Below, piece by piece: positions 18,645 through 26,684 of a stretch of DNA of 64,000 nt. The DNA is taken from positions 19,774-83,773 of the forward strand of contig JAVJOW010000007.1 in the NCBI GenBank assembly GCA_040216555.1, written 5' to 3'. Numbering within the stretch: position 1 is the first letter of the stretch; each line of letters begins with the position of its first letter. The position numbers and the translations under genes are program-made. The notes beneath the pieces were generated by a model, which was not told where the DNA came from, searched no databases, and worked only from the letters and a program-made list of their open reading frames with translations. This DNA comes from Arenibacter sp040216555. GTDB taxonomy: Bacteria > Bacteroidota > Bacteroidia > Flavobacteriales > Flavobacteriaceae.

Positions 18645-19013
18645 ATGAATACAACATTTACAATATTCTTGGTACTGATCATCCTAGTTTGCATCCTATT
18701 GATGCTCGTAATTATGGTGCAAAACCCTAAAGGTGGCGGATTGTCTTCTTCCTTTGGCGGAAGCGGCAACCAAGTGGTAGGAGGTGTAAAGAAAACAGGA
18801 GACTTTTTGGATAAGAGCACCTGGACATTGGCAACTATATTGGTTGTCTTAATTTTGCTTTCCAATGTAGCATTAAAGGGAAGTTTCAGTGATTCCGATT
18901 CAAAATTGCTTAACGGCGACCCTATTGAAACAACGGCACCGGATGCTTTGCCCGAAGCACCTATCCCTGCACCTGCCACTAATGGCACGAACACCACTGA
19001 CAGTGTTCAATAA
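18645..19013 (+). CDS. secG: Preprotein translocase subunit SecG
   Basis: SecG assists the SecYE channel. The 122-residue product has two membrane helices at about 4-24 and 58-78, and the conserved cytoplasmic loop PKGGGLSSSFGGSGNQVVGGVKK between them holds the family's Gly-rich motif. The C-terminal tail is Pro/Ala/Thr-rich and longer than in enteric bacteria, which is common in Bacteroidota. It is the last gene of the miaB row, followed by a strong terminator. Confidence 0.95.
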   Translation: MNTTFTIFLVLIILVCILLMLVIMVQNPKGGGLSSSFGGSGNQVVGGVKKTGDFLDKSTWTLATILVVLILLSNVALKGSFSDSDSKLLNGDPIETTAPDALPEAPIPAPATNGTNTTDSVQ

Positions 19014-19039
19014 CAGGAAAAAACAAATTTAAAATATAA

Positions 19040-19078
19040 AAAAATGCCAGCTTATGTGACAAGCTGGCATTTTTATTT
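19040..19078 (+). terminator. Terminator after secG
   Basis: A 14-bp perfect stem (19040-19053 with 19061-19074, core TGCCAGCTT/AAGCTGGCA) and a 7-base loop end in a T-rich tail. It separates the miaB-secG row from groESL. Confidence 0.92.
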
Positions 19079-19091
19079 AACAAAGTGTCAG

Positions 19092-19126
19092 TTTTAAGGC
19101 AATGGCATAATTTCTGCCTATTAAAA
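19092..19126 (+). promoter_or_regulatory. groESL upstream inverted repeat with sigma-54-like motif
   Basis: Two arms, TTTTAAGGCA (19092-19101) and TGCCTATTAAAA (19115-19126), are complementary except for a two-base bulge. They flank 13 bases. Overlapping the centre and right arm is TGGCATAATTTCTGC (19103-19117), which has the GG-N10-GC spacing and 8 or more matching positions of a -24/-12 sigma-54 promoter. A start about 12 bases later would lie near 19129, 28 bp before the groES ATG. It is not the CIRCE sequence bound by HrcA. Whether it is an operator, a promoter or both cannot be told by eye. Confidence 0.4.
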
Positions 19127-19156
19127 TCAAACTTAAAAACATAAAATCTAAATAAT

Positions 19157-19435
19157 ATGGCTAAAGTTAGCATTAAACCATTAGCAGATAGAGTTCTTAT
19201 AGAACCTATGGCTGCCGAAACAAAGACTGCATCTGGTCTTTACATCCCTGATACCGCAAAGGAAAAACCACAAAAAGGCAAGGTAGTTGCCGTTGGCCCT
19301 GGTACAAAAGATGAAAAAGTGACCGTTAAAGTTGGAGATACGGTGCTATACGGTAAGTATGCCGGTACTGAATTAAAGCTTGAAGGTACCGAATATCTTA
19401 TGATGCGCGAGAGCGACATATTGGCAATTATCTAA
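19157..19435 (+). CDS. groES: Co-chaperonin GroES
   Basis: The 92-residue product is the lid of the GroEL chamber. It has the family start KPLADRVLIEP, the mobile loop around ETKTASGLYIPDTAKEKPQ, and the conserved GKVVAVGPG and VLYGKYAGTE segments. The ATG follows an AT-rich leader. It is 100 bp before groEL and forms the usual two-gene unit with it. Confidence 0.98.
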   Translation: MAKVSIKPLADRVLIEPMAAETKTASGLYIPDTAKEKPQKGKVVAVGPGTKDEKVTVKVGDTVLYGKYAGTELKLEGTEYLMMRESDILAII

Positions 19436-19535
19436 TATTGCTGTTTTCCACATCGCGGGGAACATTCCAAACAACAAACTAAAGAGTATAACTAATTTCA
19501 TTCTGTTTTATCCGGAATGATAAATGAAATAAAAA

Positions 19536-21164
19536 ATGGCAAAAGATATAAAATTTGATATCGATGCAAGGGACGGCCTAAAAAGAGGTGTCGATGCATT
19601 GGCAAACGCAGTAAAAGTAACTTTAGGACCTAAAGGTAGAAACGTAATCATCAGTAAATCATTTGGTGCTCCAACTATTACCAAAGATGGTGTTACCGTA
19701 GCCAAAGAAATTGAATTAGCGGACCCTCTTGAGAATATGGGTGCCCAAATGGTAAAGGAAGTTGCTTCCAAAACCAATGATTTGGCAGGTGATGGTACCA
19801 CTACTGCCACCGTTCTTGCTCAAGCTATCGTAAAAGAAGGCTTAAAGAACGTTGCTGCAGGGGCTAATCCCATGGACCTAAAAAGAGGTATTGACAAGGC
19901 GGTTGAAGCTATTGTTGCGGATCTGGCCAAACAAACCAAAAAAGTAGGTGACTCTTCTGAAAAGATTAAACAAGTAGCTGCAATCTCTTCCAATAACGAT
20001 GAGACTATCGGTGACCTTATAGCCCAAGCTTTCGGAAAAGTTGGTAAAGAAGGAGTAATCACTGTTGAAGAGGCCAAAGGAACAGATACTTATGTTGACG
20101 TTGTAGAAGGTATGCAATTTGACAGAGGATACCTATCTCCGTACTTTGTTACCGATTCTGAAAAAATGACAGCCGATTTGGAGAATCCTTACATATTATT
20201 ATATGATAAGAAAATTTCTTCCATGAAGGATTTGTTGCCAGTATTGGAGCCGGTTGCACAATCGGGAAAACCACTTTTGATCATTGCTGAAGATGTTGAT
20301 GGAGAAGCTTTGGCTACCTTGGTAGTGAACAAATTAAGGGGATCATTAAAGATTGCTGCTGTTAAGGCACCAGGATTTGGCGATAGAAGAAAGGCAATGT
20401 TGGAAGATATAGCTATCCTAACCGGCGGAACCGTAATAGCTGAGGAAAGAGGCTTTACTATGGAAAATGCTACCTTGGATATGCTTGGTACCTGTGAAAA
20501 AATTACCATTGACAAGGACAATACAACCATTGTAAACGGTTCAGGTGCTCCAAAAACCATTAAGACAAGGGTAAACCAAATTAAATCCCAAATAGAATCT
20601 ACCACTTCGGATTACGACAAAGAAAAATTACAGGAACGTTTGGCCAAATTGGCCGGTGGTGTTGCTGTTCTTTATGTTGGTGCTGCTTCAGAAGTAGAAA
20701 TGAAAGAGAAAAAGGACAGGGTAGATGATGCCCTTCACGCTACAAGAGCTGCGGTTGAAGAAGGAATCGTTGCCGGTGGTGGTGTTGCTTTAGTTAGGGC
20801 CAAGGCTGTACTTTCCAAAATTAAGGCTGAAAATGCCGATGAGGAAACAGGTATACAAATCGTTGCCAGAGCTGTAGAATCACCTTTGAGAACCATCGTC
20901 GAGAATGCTGGAGGAGAAGGATCCGTAGTGGTTTCCAAAGTATTGGAAGGCAAAGGAGATTTTGGTTACGATGCCAAATCAGAAACCTACGTAGACATGA
21001 TCAAGGCCGGTATCATAGATCCTAAGAAAGTAACAAGGATTGCATTGGAAAATGCCGCTTCTGTTGCTGGAATGATCTTGACTACAGAATGTGCATTGAC
21101 CGATATTAAGGAAGATGCTCCTGCAGGCCCACCAATGGGTAGCGGTATGCCAGGAATGATGTAA
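19536..21164 (+). CDS. groEL: Chaperonin GroEL
   Basis: The 542-residue product is the 60-kDa chaperonin that folds proteins in a two-ring chamber using ATP. Conserved parts include the start AKDIKFDIDARDGLKRGVD, the ATP site LAGDGTTTATVLAQ, the apical domain, and VEEGIVAGGGVALVRA near the C-terminus. It ends in a short Gly/Met tail (GSGMPGMM), as usual. It is the second gene of groESL and is followed by a perfect palindromic terminator. Confidence 0.99.
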   Translation: MAKDIKFDIDARDGLKRGVDALANAVKVTLGPKGRNVIISKSFGAPTITKDGVTVAKEIELADPLENMGAQMVKEVASKTNDLAGDGTTTATVLAQAIVKEGLKNVAAGANPMDLKRGIDKAVEAIVADLAKQTKKVGDSSEKIKQVAAISSNNDETIGDLIAQAFGKVGKEGVITVEEAKGTDTYVDVVEGMQFDRGYLSPYFVTDSEKMTADLENPYILLYDKKISSMKDLLPVLEPVAQSGKPLLIIAEDVDGEALATLVVNKLRGSLKIAAVKAPGFGDRRKAMLEDIAILTGGTVIAEERGFTMENATLDMLGTCEKITIDKDNTTIVNGSGAPKTIKTRVNQIKSQIESTTSDYDKEKLQERLAKLAGGVAVLYVGAASEVEMKEKKDRVDDALHATRAAVEEGIVAGGGVALVRAKAVLSKIKAENADEETGIQIVARAVESPLRTIVENAGGEGSVVVSKVLEGKGDFGYDAKSETYVDMIKAGIIDPKKVTRIALENAASVAGMILTTECALTDIKEDAPAGPPMGSGMPGMM

Positions 21165-21186
21165 GTTTTAAAATTTACAACAATAA

Positions 21187-21222
21187 AAAAAACCGCATTT
21201 GGAATTCCAAATGCGGTTTTTT
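21187..21222. terminator. Bidirectional terminator between groEL and the HMA gene
   Basis: A perfect 36-bp palindrome runs from an A6 to a T6 tract, with half-site AAACCGCATTTGGAATT. Because both ends carry A/T tracts, it can stop groEL on the plus strand and the metal gene set on the minus strand. Confidence 0.93.
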
Positions 21223-21253
21223 GTTTTTAATAGGGACTTAAAAAACTGTTTTT

Positions 21254-21610
21254 TTAAGGATGCTGCCCATCATCGGTATTATCCTCACGATACTTGCAGC
21301 AAGGGTGCACACTTTGATAAGCCTCCTCCGTAGCCTTTAATTCCTTGGTGTCATGACCCACCCCAACTAAGGCGGTTTTTATTTCCATAGAATTTGTTTT
21401 TCGTTCGTCAATAATCAACGATAATTGATGGGTCGGGATATCCCATAATGCGTATTTAACCCCTTTTACAGCTAAGGCCGCCTCCTCTATCCTCTCTTTG
21501 CACATGGCACATTTTCCATTGACCTCGAAACTCATCTTCTTATTTTTATCCTGGCCATAGCCAACTGCCGTTAAAAAGACAAACACGGCTCCTAAAATTA
21601 AATTTTTCAT
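21254..21610 (-). CDS. Secreted heavy-metal-associated (HMA) domain protein
   Basis: The 118-residue product has a signal peptide (about 1-19, ending in VGYGQ) and one HMA-like ferredoxin-fold domain. The metal motif is CAMCKERIEEAA (Cys34 and Cys37), the CxxC form that binds Cu(I), Hg(II) or similar soft metals. The C-terminal tail has a second Cys pair in HPCCKYRE. A periplasmic place makes it a likely metal carrier or sink. It is the last gene of a three-gene minus-strand set, 40 bp after the TonB receptor gene. Confidence 0.85.
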   Translation of the reverse strand: MKNLILGAVFVFLTAVGYGQDKNKKMSFEVNGKCAMCKERIEEAALAVKGVKYALWDIPTHQLSLIIDERKTNSMEIKTALVGVGHDTKELKATEEAYQSVHPCCKYREDNTDDGQHP

Positions 21611-21650
21611 TGCTATACGTTATAAGGTGAATAATTGATTTTAAGTAAAA

Positions 21651-23906
21651 CTATAATTTATACCTGAATCCGGCATAAAACATCCTGCCCATTATGGGCG
21701 CATACACCATGGTGGTATCAAAATTAGTACCAAAAGGGTCTTCGGCACCTACCACAGGGTTATCCTGCATAAAATTAGTCAAATTTTCCCCTCCCACATA
21801 TATTTCAAAATTATTGTTAAACACTTTGGTAATCTGTGCGTTCATTAAACTGTAGGATGGCGAATATTCCATGGAATTATTGGCGGTATTTGGCAAACGC
21901 TGCCTTCCTAAGGTATGCACTGTATAATCCATGCGCCATTGGGCCCCGTTTTCTTTAGGAACCGTCATATACCCCAGATTGGCAAAAAAACGATGCTGGG
22001 CCTGTAAAGGTTTTTGCAGGGTGCCGCTCTGGTAATCGGTTTCTACGTCATAAAATTTATAAGCCGTCCTTAGCTCAAAATTCTTTAAAGCATTATAATT
22101 TATTTCAAATTGAAAGCTTTTGGCCATACTCTTTCCCTCCAGATTATAAAATGACACCTCCAAAGGATTCTCCCAATCTACTACTACTTGATTTCTGAAA
22201 TTGGTAACGTAATAATCCAATGTTATGTTAGCCGTTCTACCGAACAAATTAAATCCCTGTATATAACTAGCACCATAATTCCAGGCATCTTCGGGATCCA
22301 ACCCATAAATACTACTACTATCCCCAAGAACCCTTATCGCTCTAGAGGAGGCAAATAATTGTTGGTTTTCGGCAAAGATGTTGGCTGCCCGTTTTCCTCG
22401 ACCGAAAGACCCCCTGAAACTCCCTCTTTCCCATGGCATATAGCGCACATGCAATCTGGGCGTAACAAAAGTCCCCAAATTATTGTGGCTGTCCACTCTT
22501 ATTCCCGCAGTTAAACTCCATTCCTTTAAATTATCATAGCTATACTCAAAAAAGGCTCCAAGTGATTTGTCGACCCTTGAAAAATATTGGGTATTCACCA
22601 ATTCCCCATAGCCGTCATAAGCAAAAGTAAAGCCTGTTTTAAATTTGCTCTTGGTATCCCCTATTATAGAATTGAACAGCAGGTTGGAATAAATACTTTC
22701 GTGATCAATATTATATTCATTTAATCCGAAATAAGAATCCTGTTTGTGGATATTATACGCCGTTTGAAAACCAAAACTCTGAAAAGGTAGCTCTGGAAAT
22801 ACATAGCCCAATTTCCATGAGGTATCAAACCTTCTGGTATTTATTTCACCGCCCCATGAATTGGTAGTGAATTTATCGGTAGCAGGATCAAAATTAGTTT
22901 GCCCCAGCTGTTTTTCATCATTTAGAAAACGAAGATTGACAAAACTCACCCAACCGGTACTTGGGTTTTGGTATTGCCACCTATTCAAAACATTTATTTG
23001 ATTGCCCAAAGGTGCGTCCAAAAACCCGTCCTCATTACCATCTTCCTTGGCGTCCCTTCGGCTGCCATGGAAATAAAGCCCTGTACTCCATTTATCTGTC
23101 AACCGCTTGTTCAAATGGGTATTTAACTCCAACCTGCCATTCAAATTGGCATACCCATTAACAAATAAGGCCTTGTCCGTTAAGGGTTTTACCAATTCGG
23201 TATTTATCTGGCCAGAAATACTTTCGTAGCCATTTACCACGCTACCCGCACCTTTCGTAATCTGTATACTTTCCACCCAAGTTCCAGGGGTGAAGGTAAG
23301 TCCATAGGCTTGGGAGGCACCCCTTACCATTGGGATGTTCTCTTGGGTTATCAATAAATACGGACTGGTAAGTCCCAACATCTGTATTTGCTTTGTACCG
23401 GTCAAGGCATCGGAAAAGTTGACATCTATGGCAGGGTTGGTTTCAAAGCTCTCGGAGAGATTACAGCAGGCCGCTTTTAGTAATTCGGCACTATTTATGG
23501 TGACCACGTTCTGTGGGCTAAAATAGGATTTCTGTACGGCATCACGCTTCTTTTGGACCACTACCTCGTTCAAAGCATTGGAGGGCTTTAACCAATGACT
23601 TACCGTTCTAGGGGTATCAATGAACAAGGTGTCCGATTCAAACCCCACATAACTGATGACAAGTTGGTTATACTGCTTTTTAAACGGAATTATAAAGCTT
23701 CCGTCCGTCTTGGTAATGGTCCCTGTCTGGGAATTTAACCAATAAACATTGGCTCCGGCAAGCCCTAAATGTTTATTTTCAGGGTTACTTTCCATAACCA
23801 TACCCTCAATATTGTTTTGGGCAATGGTGGTAATTGGCATCCATAATAAGATACAAATAATAATATTCTTCACTTGATATTTCTTTAATATTAGTATAAT
23901 GATCAA
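21651..23906 (-). CDS. TonB-dependent outer-membrane receptor
   Basis: The 751-residue product is an outer-membrane beta-barrel transporter driven by TonB. After a hydrophobic signal (ending near TTIAQ) comes a carboxypeptidase-D-like regulatory domain (about 32-105, GLAGANVYWLNSQTGTITKTDGSF). The plug follows, with QNVVTINSAELLKAACCNL, MLGLTSPYLLITQENIP and VVNGYESISGQINTEL. A Cys-Cys pair lies in the plug. The barrel ends in an aromatic-rich strand (GRMFYAGFRYKL). The Cys pair and Cys-rich neighbours suggest copper or another thiophilic metal as substrate, which is inference. The start is unsure: the first ATG gives an odd Ile-rich leader, and a GTG 33 bases later (VKNIIICILL) would give a normal signal. 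Confidence 0.9.
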   Translation of the reverse strand: MIIILILKKYQVKNIIICILLWMPITTIAQNNIEGMVMESNPENKHLGLAGANVYWLNSQTGTITKTDGSFIIPFKKQYNQLVISYVGFESDTLFIDTPRTVSHWLKPSNALNEVVVQKKRDAVQKSYFSPQNVVTINSAELLKAACCNLSESFETNPAIDVNFSDALTGTKQIQMLGLTSPYLLITQENIPMVRGASQAYGLTFTPGTWVESIQITKGAGSVVNGYESISGQINTELVKPLTDKALFVNGYANLNGRLELNTHLNKRLTDKWSTGLYFHGSRRDAKEDGNEDGFLDAPLGNQINVLNRWQYQNPSTGWVSFVNLRFLNDEKQLGQTNFDPATDKFTTNSWGGEINTRRFDTSWKLGYVFPELPFQSFGFQTAYNIHKQDSYFGLNEYNIDHESIYSNLLFNSIIGDTKSKFKTGFTFAYDGYGELVNTQYFSRVDKSLGAFFEYSYDNLKEWSLTAGIRVDSHNNLGTFVTPRLHVRYMPWERGSFRGSFGRGKRAANIFAENQQLFASSRAIRVLGDSSSIYGLDPEDAWNYGASYIQGFNLFGRTANITLDYYVTNFRNQVVVDWENPLEVSFYNLEGKSMAKSFQFEINYNALKNFELRTAYKFYDVETDYQSGTLQKPLQAQHRFFANLGYMTVPKENGAQWRMDYTVHTLGRQRLPNTANNSMEYSPSYSLMNAQITKVFNNNFEIYVGGENLTNFMQDNPVVGAEDPFGTNFDTTMVYAPIMGRMFYAGFRYKL

Positions 23907-23971
23907 ATCAAAAAACCATCGGAATCTCCAATTTCATAAAATGGAAAACCGAGGCTATTACCAATAAAAAA

Positions 23972-24388
23972 TCAAATGAGAAAAACTTGGTCCAAGATAT
24001 GGATATCTTTGACCAGAAGGGGCGGTGGATAATCGGCATGGGGAACATAGCGCTGCTCCCTTGCCTGAAATAAATTTAAATAATAGGAAGTAAGGGACAC
24101 CAGAAAATGCTGCTGTCCAAAACTAAGATTATCATAAGAAAAACTTAATTGGTCCTGTCCCTGAACCGAAATAATTTCATCACTGCAGCAACTATTGGAA
24201 TCCTGAATCAGGTCTGCAGTATCATTTAACAAAGGCATTTCCATGCCACAGGTTTCCGCTTCGTGAAAGAAAGCAATATCGACCACGGAACCAAAACAAA
24301 AATGCTTCTCCACGGTCCAGGAAACTGTAGAGACCAACATAAAAAATGCCATTAACAGGGCCAGTATTTTATTGATCATTACTTTCAT
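23972..24388 (-). CDS. HYC_CC_PP family protein
   Basis: The protein of about 139 residues has an N-terminal hydrophobic signal (KILALLMAFFMLVSTVSW) followed by the motif set behind the family name: an H-F-C near the front (VEKHFCFG), a Cys-Cys pair in the middle (SCCSDE) and a Pro-rich end (YPPPLLVKDIHILDQVF). The role is not known. In this phylum such genes often adjoin TonB receptors and HMA proteins, as here, which points to metal handling in the periplasm. The frame extends to an ATG at 24406, but the -7 element overlaps that region, so I prefer the ATG at 24388; 24379 is also possible. Confidence 0.78.
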   Translation of the reverse strand: MKVMINKILALLMAFFMLVSTVSWTVEKHFCFGSVVDIAFFHEAETCGMEMPLLNDTADLIQDSNSCCSDEIISVQGQDQLSFSYDNLSFGQQHFLVSLTSYYLNLFQAREQRYVPHADYPPPLLVKDIHILDQVFLI

Positions 24389-24393
24389 CAAGG

Positions 24394-24401
24394 CAAAAAT
24401 A
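24394..24401 (-). promoter_or_regulatory. -7 promoter element of the metal gene set
   Basis: On the minus strand TATTTTTG matches TAnnTTTG directly before the HYC_CC_PP gene, implying an almost leaderless message. No -33 element was found at the normal spacing. Confidence 0.45.
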
Positions 24402-24527
24402 ATCAAAAGTTATAACTCTATATTTTCCTTCTACAACATTAACTAAAATTTAGGGCAAAAATTGTCCAAATCAATAACAGATTGGAAGTTTAAAGAGCTG
24501 AAGGTCCAAAGGATTTGGAAATAGCCT

Positions 24528-24535
24528 TATTTTTG
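24528..24535 (+). promoter_or_regulatory. -7 promoter element of the GAF gene
   Basis: TATTTTTG matches TAnnTTTG exactly, 14 bp before the ATG of the GAF gene. The -33 half is not evident. Confidence 0.5.
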
Positions 24536-24549
24536 CAAAAAATTATCAC

Positions 24550-25002
24550 ATGCTTAGCACATTAAGACCAAAAGTTTCGGCAATTATAAACAGTACCGAA
24601 AAAAGTACGACCGAAAAAATGCAGGCCATTTGCCAATTGCTAAAAGAGAATGTCTCCCATTACGATTGGGTAGGTTTCTATTTCAGAAACGGGGTTAAAG
24701 AAGAGCTTAAATTGGGTCCATATGCCGGCGCCCCTACAGACCACACCATCATTCCTTTTGGAAAGGGAATTTGTGGGCAGGTAGCGGTCTCCAACCAAAA
24801 CTTTGTAGTTCCCGATGTAAAGGCCCAGGACAACTATATAGCATGCAGCATAAACGTTAAGGCAGAAATAGTAATCCCGCTGTTTTTAAATGGCGTAAAT
24901 ATTGGCCAAATCGACATAGATTCAAACACTCCGGATCCATTTTCCGAAGAGGATGAGCACTTTTTGGAATACGTAAACCAGGAGGTGTCCAAAATTCTTT
25001 AA
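24550..25002 (+). CDS. GAF-domain protein, free-Met-R-sulfoxide reductase-like
   Basis: The 150-residue product is a single GAF domain of the type that reduces free methionine-R-sulfoxide. Typical segments are YDWVGFYFR (38-46), LKLGPYAGAP, IPFGKGICGQVA and VKAEIVIPLF. Of the three Cys of the E. coli enzyme, the equivalents of Cys94 (Cys75 here) and the catalytic Cys118 (Cys99 in YIACSINVKAE) are present. The first, Cys84, is missing, as the sequence there is GAPTDHTIIPF. It may therefore work with a two-cysteine mechanism or not be a reductase. It precedes purH, which has its own promoter element. Confidence 0.82.
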   Translation: MLSTLRPKVSAIINSTEKSTTEKMQAICQLLKENVSHYDWVGFYFRNGVKEELKLGPYAGAPTDHTIIPFGKGICGQVAVSNQNFVVPDVKAQDNYIACSINVKAEIVIPLFLNGVNIGQIDIDSNTPDPFSEEDEHFLEYVNQEVSKIL

Positions 25003-25053
25003 AACTTTAGGGCGATTGTTAATAAACGTGCTGATTTTTAAGCACAAAAAAAT

Positions 25054-25061
25054 TACTTTTG
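25054..25061 (+). promoter_or_regulatory. -7 promoter element of purH
   Basis: TACTTTTG matches TAnnTTTG exactly, 35 bp before the purH ATG. It lies inside the longer open frame that begins at 25016, so it also argues against that longer start. Confidence 0.55.
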
Positions 25062-25096
25062 TGTCCTTTATAATCCATAACAACAATCACAACAAA

Positions 25097-26629
25097 ATGA
25101 GTACCAATAAAAAAGCTTCCTCAGCCTTAATATCCGTTTTTCATAAAGATGGCCTAGAGCCATTGGTAAAAAAGTTTAATGAATTGGGAATTACCATCTA
25201 TTCTACTGGCGGTACGGAAACCTTCATTAAGGATTTAGGAATTGATGTAGTACCTGTGGAGGACGTTACCAGCTATCCTTCCATATTGGGCGGTAGGGTT
25301 AAAACATTGCATCCTAAGGTATTTGGTGGTATTTTGAACCGTCAGGACAATAAAAGTGACCAGGAACAATTGAAGGAATTTGAAATTCCCCAATTGGATA
25401 TTGTAATTGTAGACCTTTATCCTTTTGAAAAGACTGTTGCCAGTGGGGCTTCGGAACAGGATATTATTGAGAAAATAGACATAGGCGGTATCTCTTTAAT
25501 ACGTGCGGCCGCCAAGAATTTTAAGGATACGCTTTGCGTTTCCTCCATGAACGATTATGATGAAGTTCTGGAAATGATTACCAAAGGGAATGGCAGCACT
25601 ACTTTGGAAGACCGTAGACGTTTTGCTACAAAATCTTTCAATGTGTCATCGCATTACGATTCTGCCATCTTTAATTATTTCAACAAAAATCATGAAGAAG
25701 CTGCATTTAAATTAAGTGAAACCAACGGGCAAGTATTGCGCTATGGTGAAAATCCCCATCAAAAAGGATTTTTCTTTGGTGATTTCGATGCGATGTTCAA
25801 TAAACTTCATGGAAAGGAACTTTCCTATAACAATTTGTTGGATGTAGACGCCGCGGTTAACCTTATCCAAGAATTTAAGAACGATGCCCCCACCTTCGCC
25901 ATATTAAAACACAATAACGCCTGTGGTCTTGCCACCAGGTCTACCGTTCACCAAGCCTATGTTGATGCCTTGGCAGGAGATCCTGTTTCTGCTTTTGGCG
26001 GAATATTGATCAGCAATGTTGAAATAGACAAACCTACGGCCGAAGAAATACACAATCTTTTCTGCGAAGTGGTAATTGCCCCTAGCTACACCCCAGTGGC
26101 CCTGGACATCTTAAAAGGCAAGAAAAATAGAATCATTCTGGTACAGAATGAAGTTGACCTTCCGAAAATGACGGTCAGAACTTGTTTAAATGGAGTTTTA
26201 GTTCAGGAAAAAGATGAAAAGACCGATAAAATTTCCGACCTTACCAATGCTACCAATAAAAAACCTACTGATAGGGAACTGGAAGATCTGATCTTTGCTT
26301 CAAAATTGTGTAAACACACCAAAAGTAACACCATTGTTCTTGCTAAAAACAAACAGTTGTGCGCCAGTGGAACAGGCCAAACTTCTCGTGTAGATGCCCT
26401 AAACCAAGCAATCCACAAAGCCCAGTCTTTCAATTTTGATCTAAATGGAGCTGTATTGGCCAGTGATGCCTTCTTTCCTTTTCCTGATTGTGTAGAAATT
26501 GCGCATAAAAGTGGAGTAACCAGCGTTATACAGCCTGGAGGTTCCATCAAGGATCAACTTAGCATCGATTATTGTAATGAAAATGGAATTGCAATGGTAA
26601 TGACCGGCACACGTCATTTTAAACATTAA
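25097..26629 (+). CDS. purH: Bifunctional AICAR formyltransferase/IMP cyclohydrolase
   Basis: PurH performs the last two steps of purine synthesis, AICAR to formyl-AICAR and then to IMP. The 510-residue product has the N-terminal cyclohydrolase domain of MGS-like fold (SALISVFHKDGLEPLVKKF, YSTGGTETFI, GGRVKTLHPKVFGGIL). The formyltransferase domain carries the catalytic KHNNACG (KHxNPCG type), GDPVSAFGGI and the late DAFFPFPDCVE. The start is the ATG at 25097 (MSTNKKASSALIS); the frame extends 27 codons upstream, but that part has no family similarity and holds the promoter element. It stands between the GAF gene and mreB. Confidence 0.97.
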   Translation: MSTNKKASSALISVFHKDGLEPLVKKFNELGITIYSTGGTETFIKDLGIDVVPVEDVTSYPSILGGRVKTLHPKVFGGILNRQDNKSDQEQLKEFEIPQLDIVIVDLYPFEKTVASGASEQDIIEKIDIGGISLIRAAAKNFKDTLCVSSMNDYDEVLEMITKGNGSTTLEDRRRFATKSFNVSSHYDSAIFNYFNKNHEEAAFKLSETNGQVLRYGENPHQKGFFFGDFDAMFNKLHGKELSYNNLLDVDAAVNLIQEFKNDAPTFAILKHNNACGLATRSTVHQAYVDALAGDPVSAFGGILISNVEIDKPTAEEIHNLFCEVVIAPSYTPVALDILKGKKNRIILVQNEVDLPKMTVRTCLNGVLVQEKDEKTDKISDLTNATNKKPTDRELEDLIFASKLCKHTKSNTIVLAKNKQLCASGTGQTSRVDALNQAIHKAQSFNFDLNGAVLASDAFFPFPDCVEIAHKSGVTSVIQPGGSIKDQLSIDYCNENGIAMVMTGTRHFKH

Positions 26630-26684
26630 TTTTATTACTTTTAACGATCAAACTGACATTTAAACCGAAATATAACAACATATA

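Noticed and set aside
19081..19156. CIRCE operator upstream of groES
   Set aside because: The HrcA site TTAGCACTC-N9-GAGTGCTAA is absent; only the different inverted repeat reported above is present.
25016..25096. Extra 27 N-terminal codons of purH
   Set aside because: They hold the -7 promoter element and have no resemblance to the PurH N-terminus.
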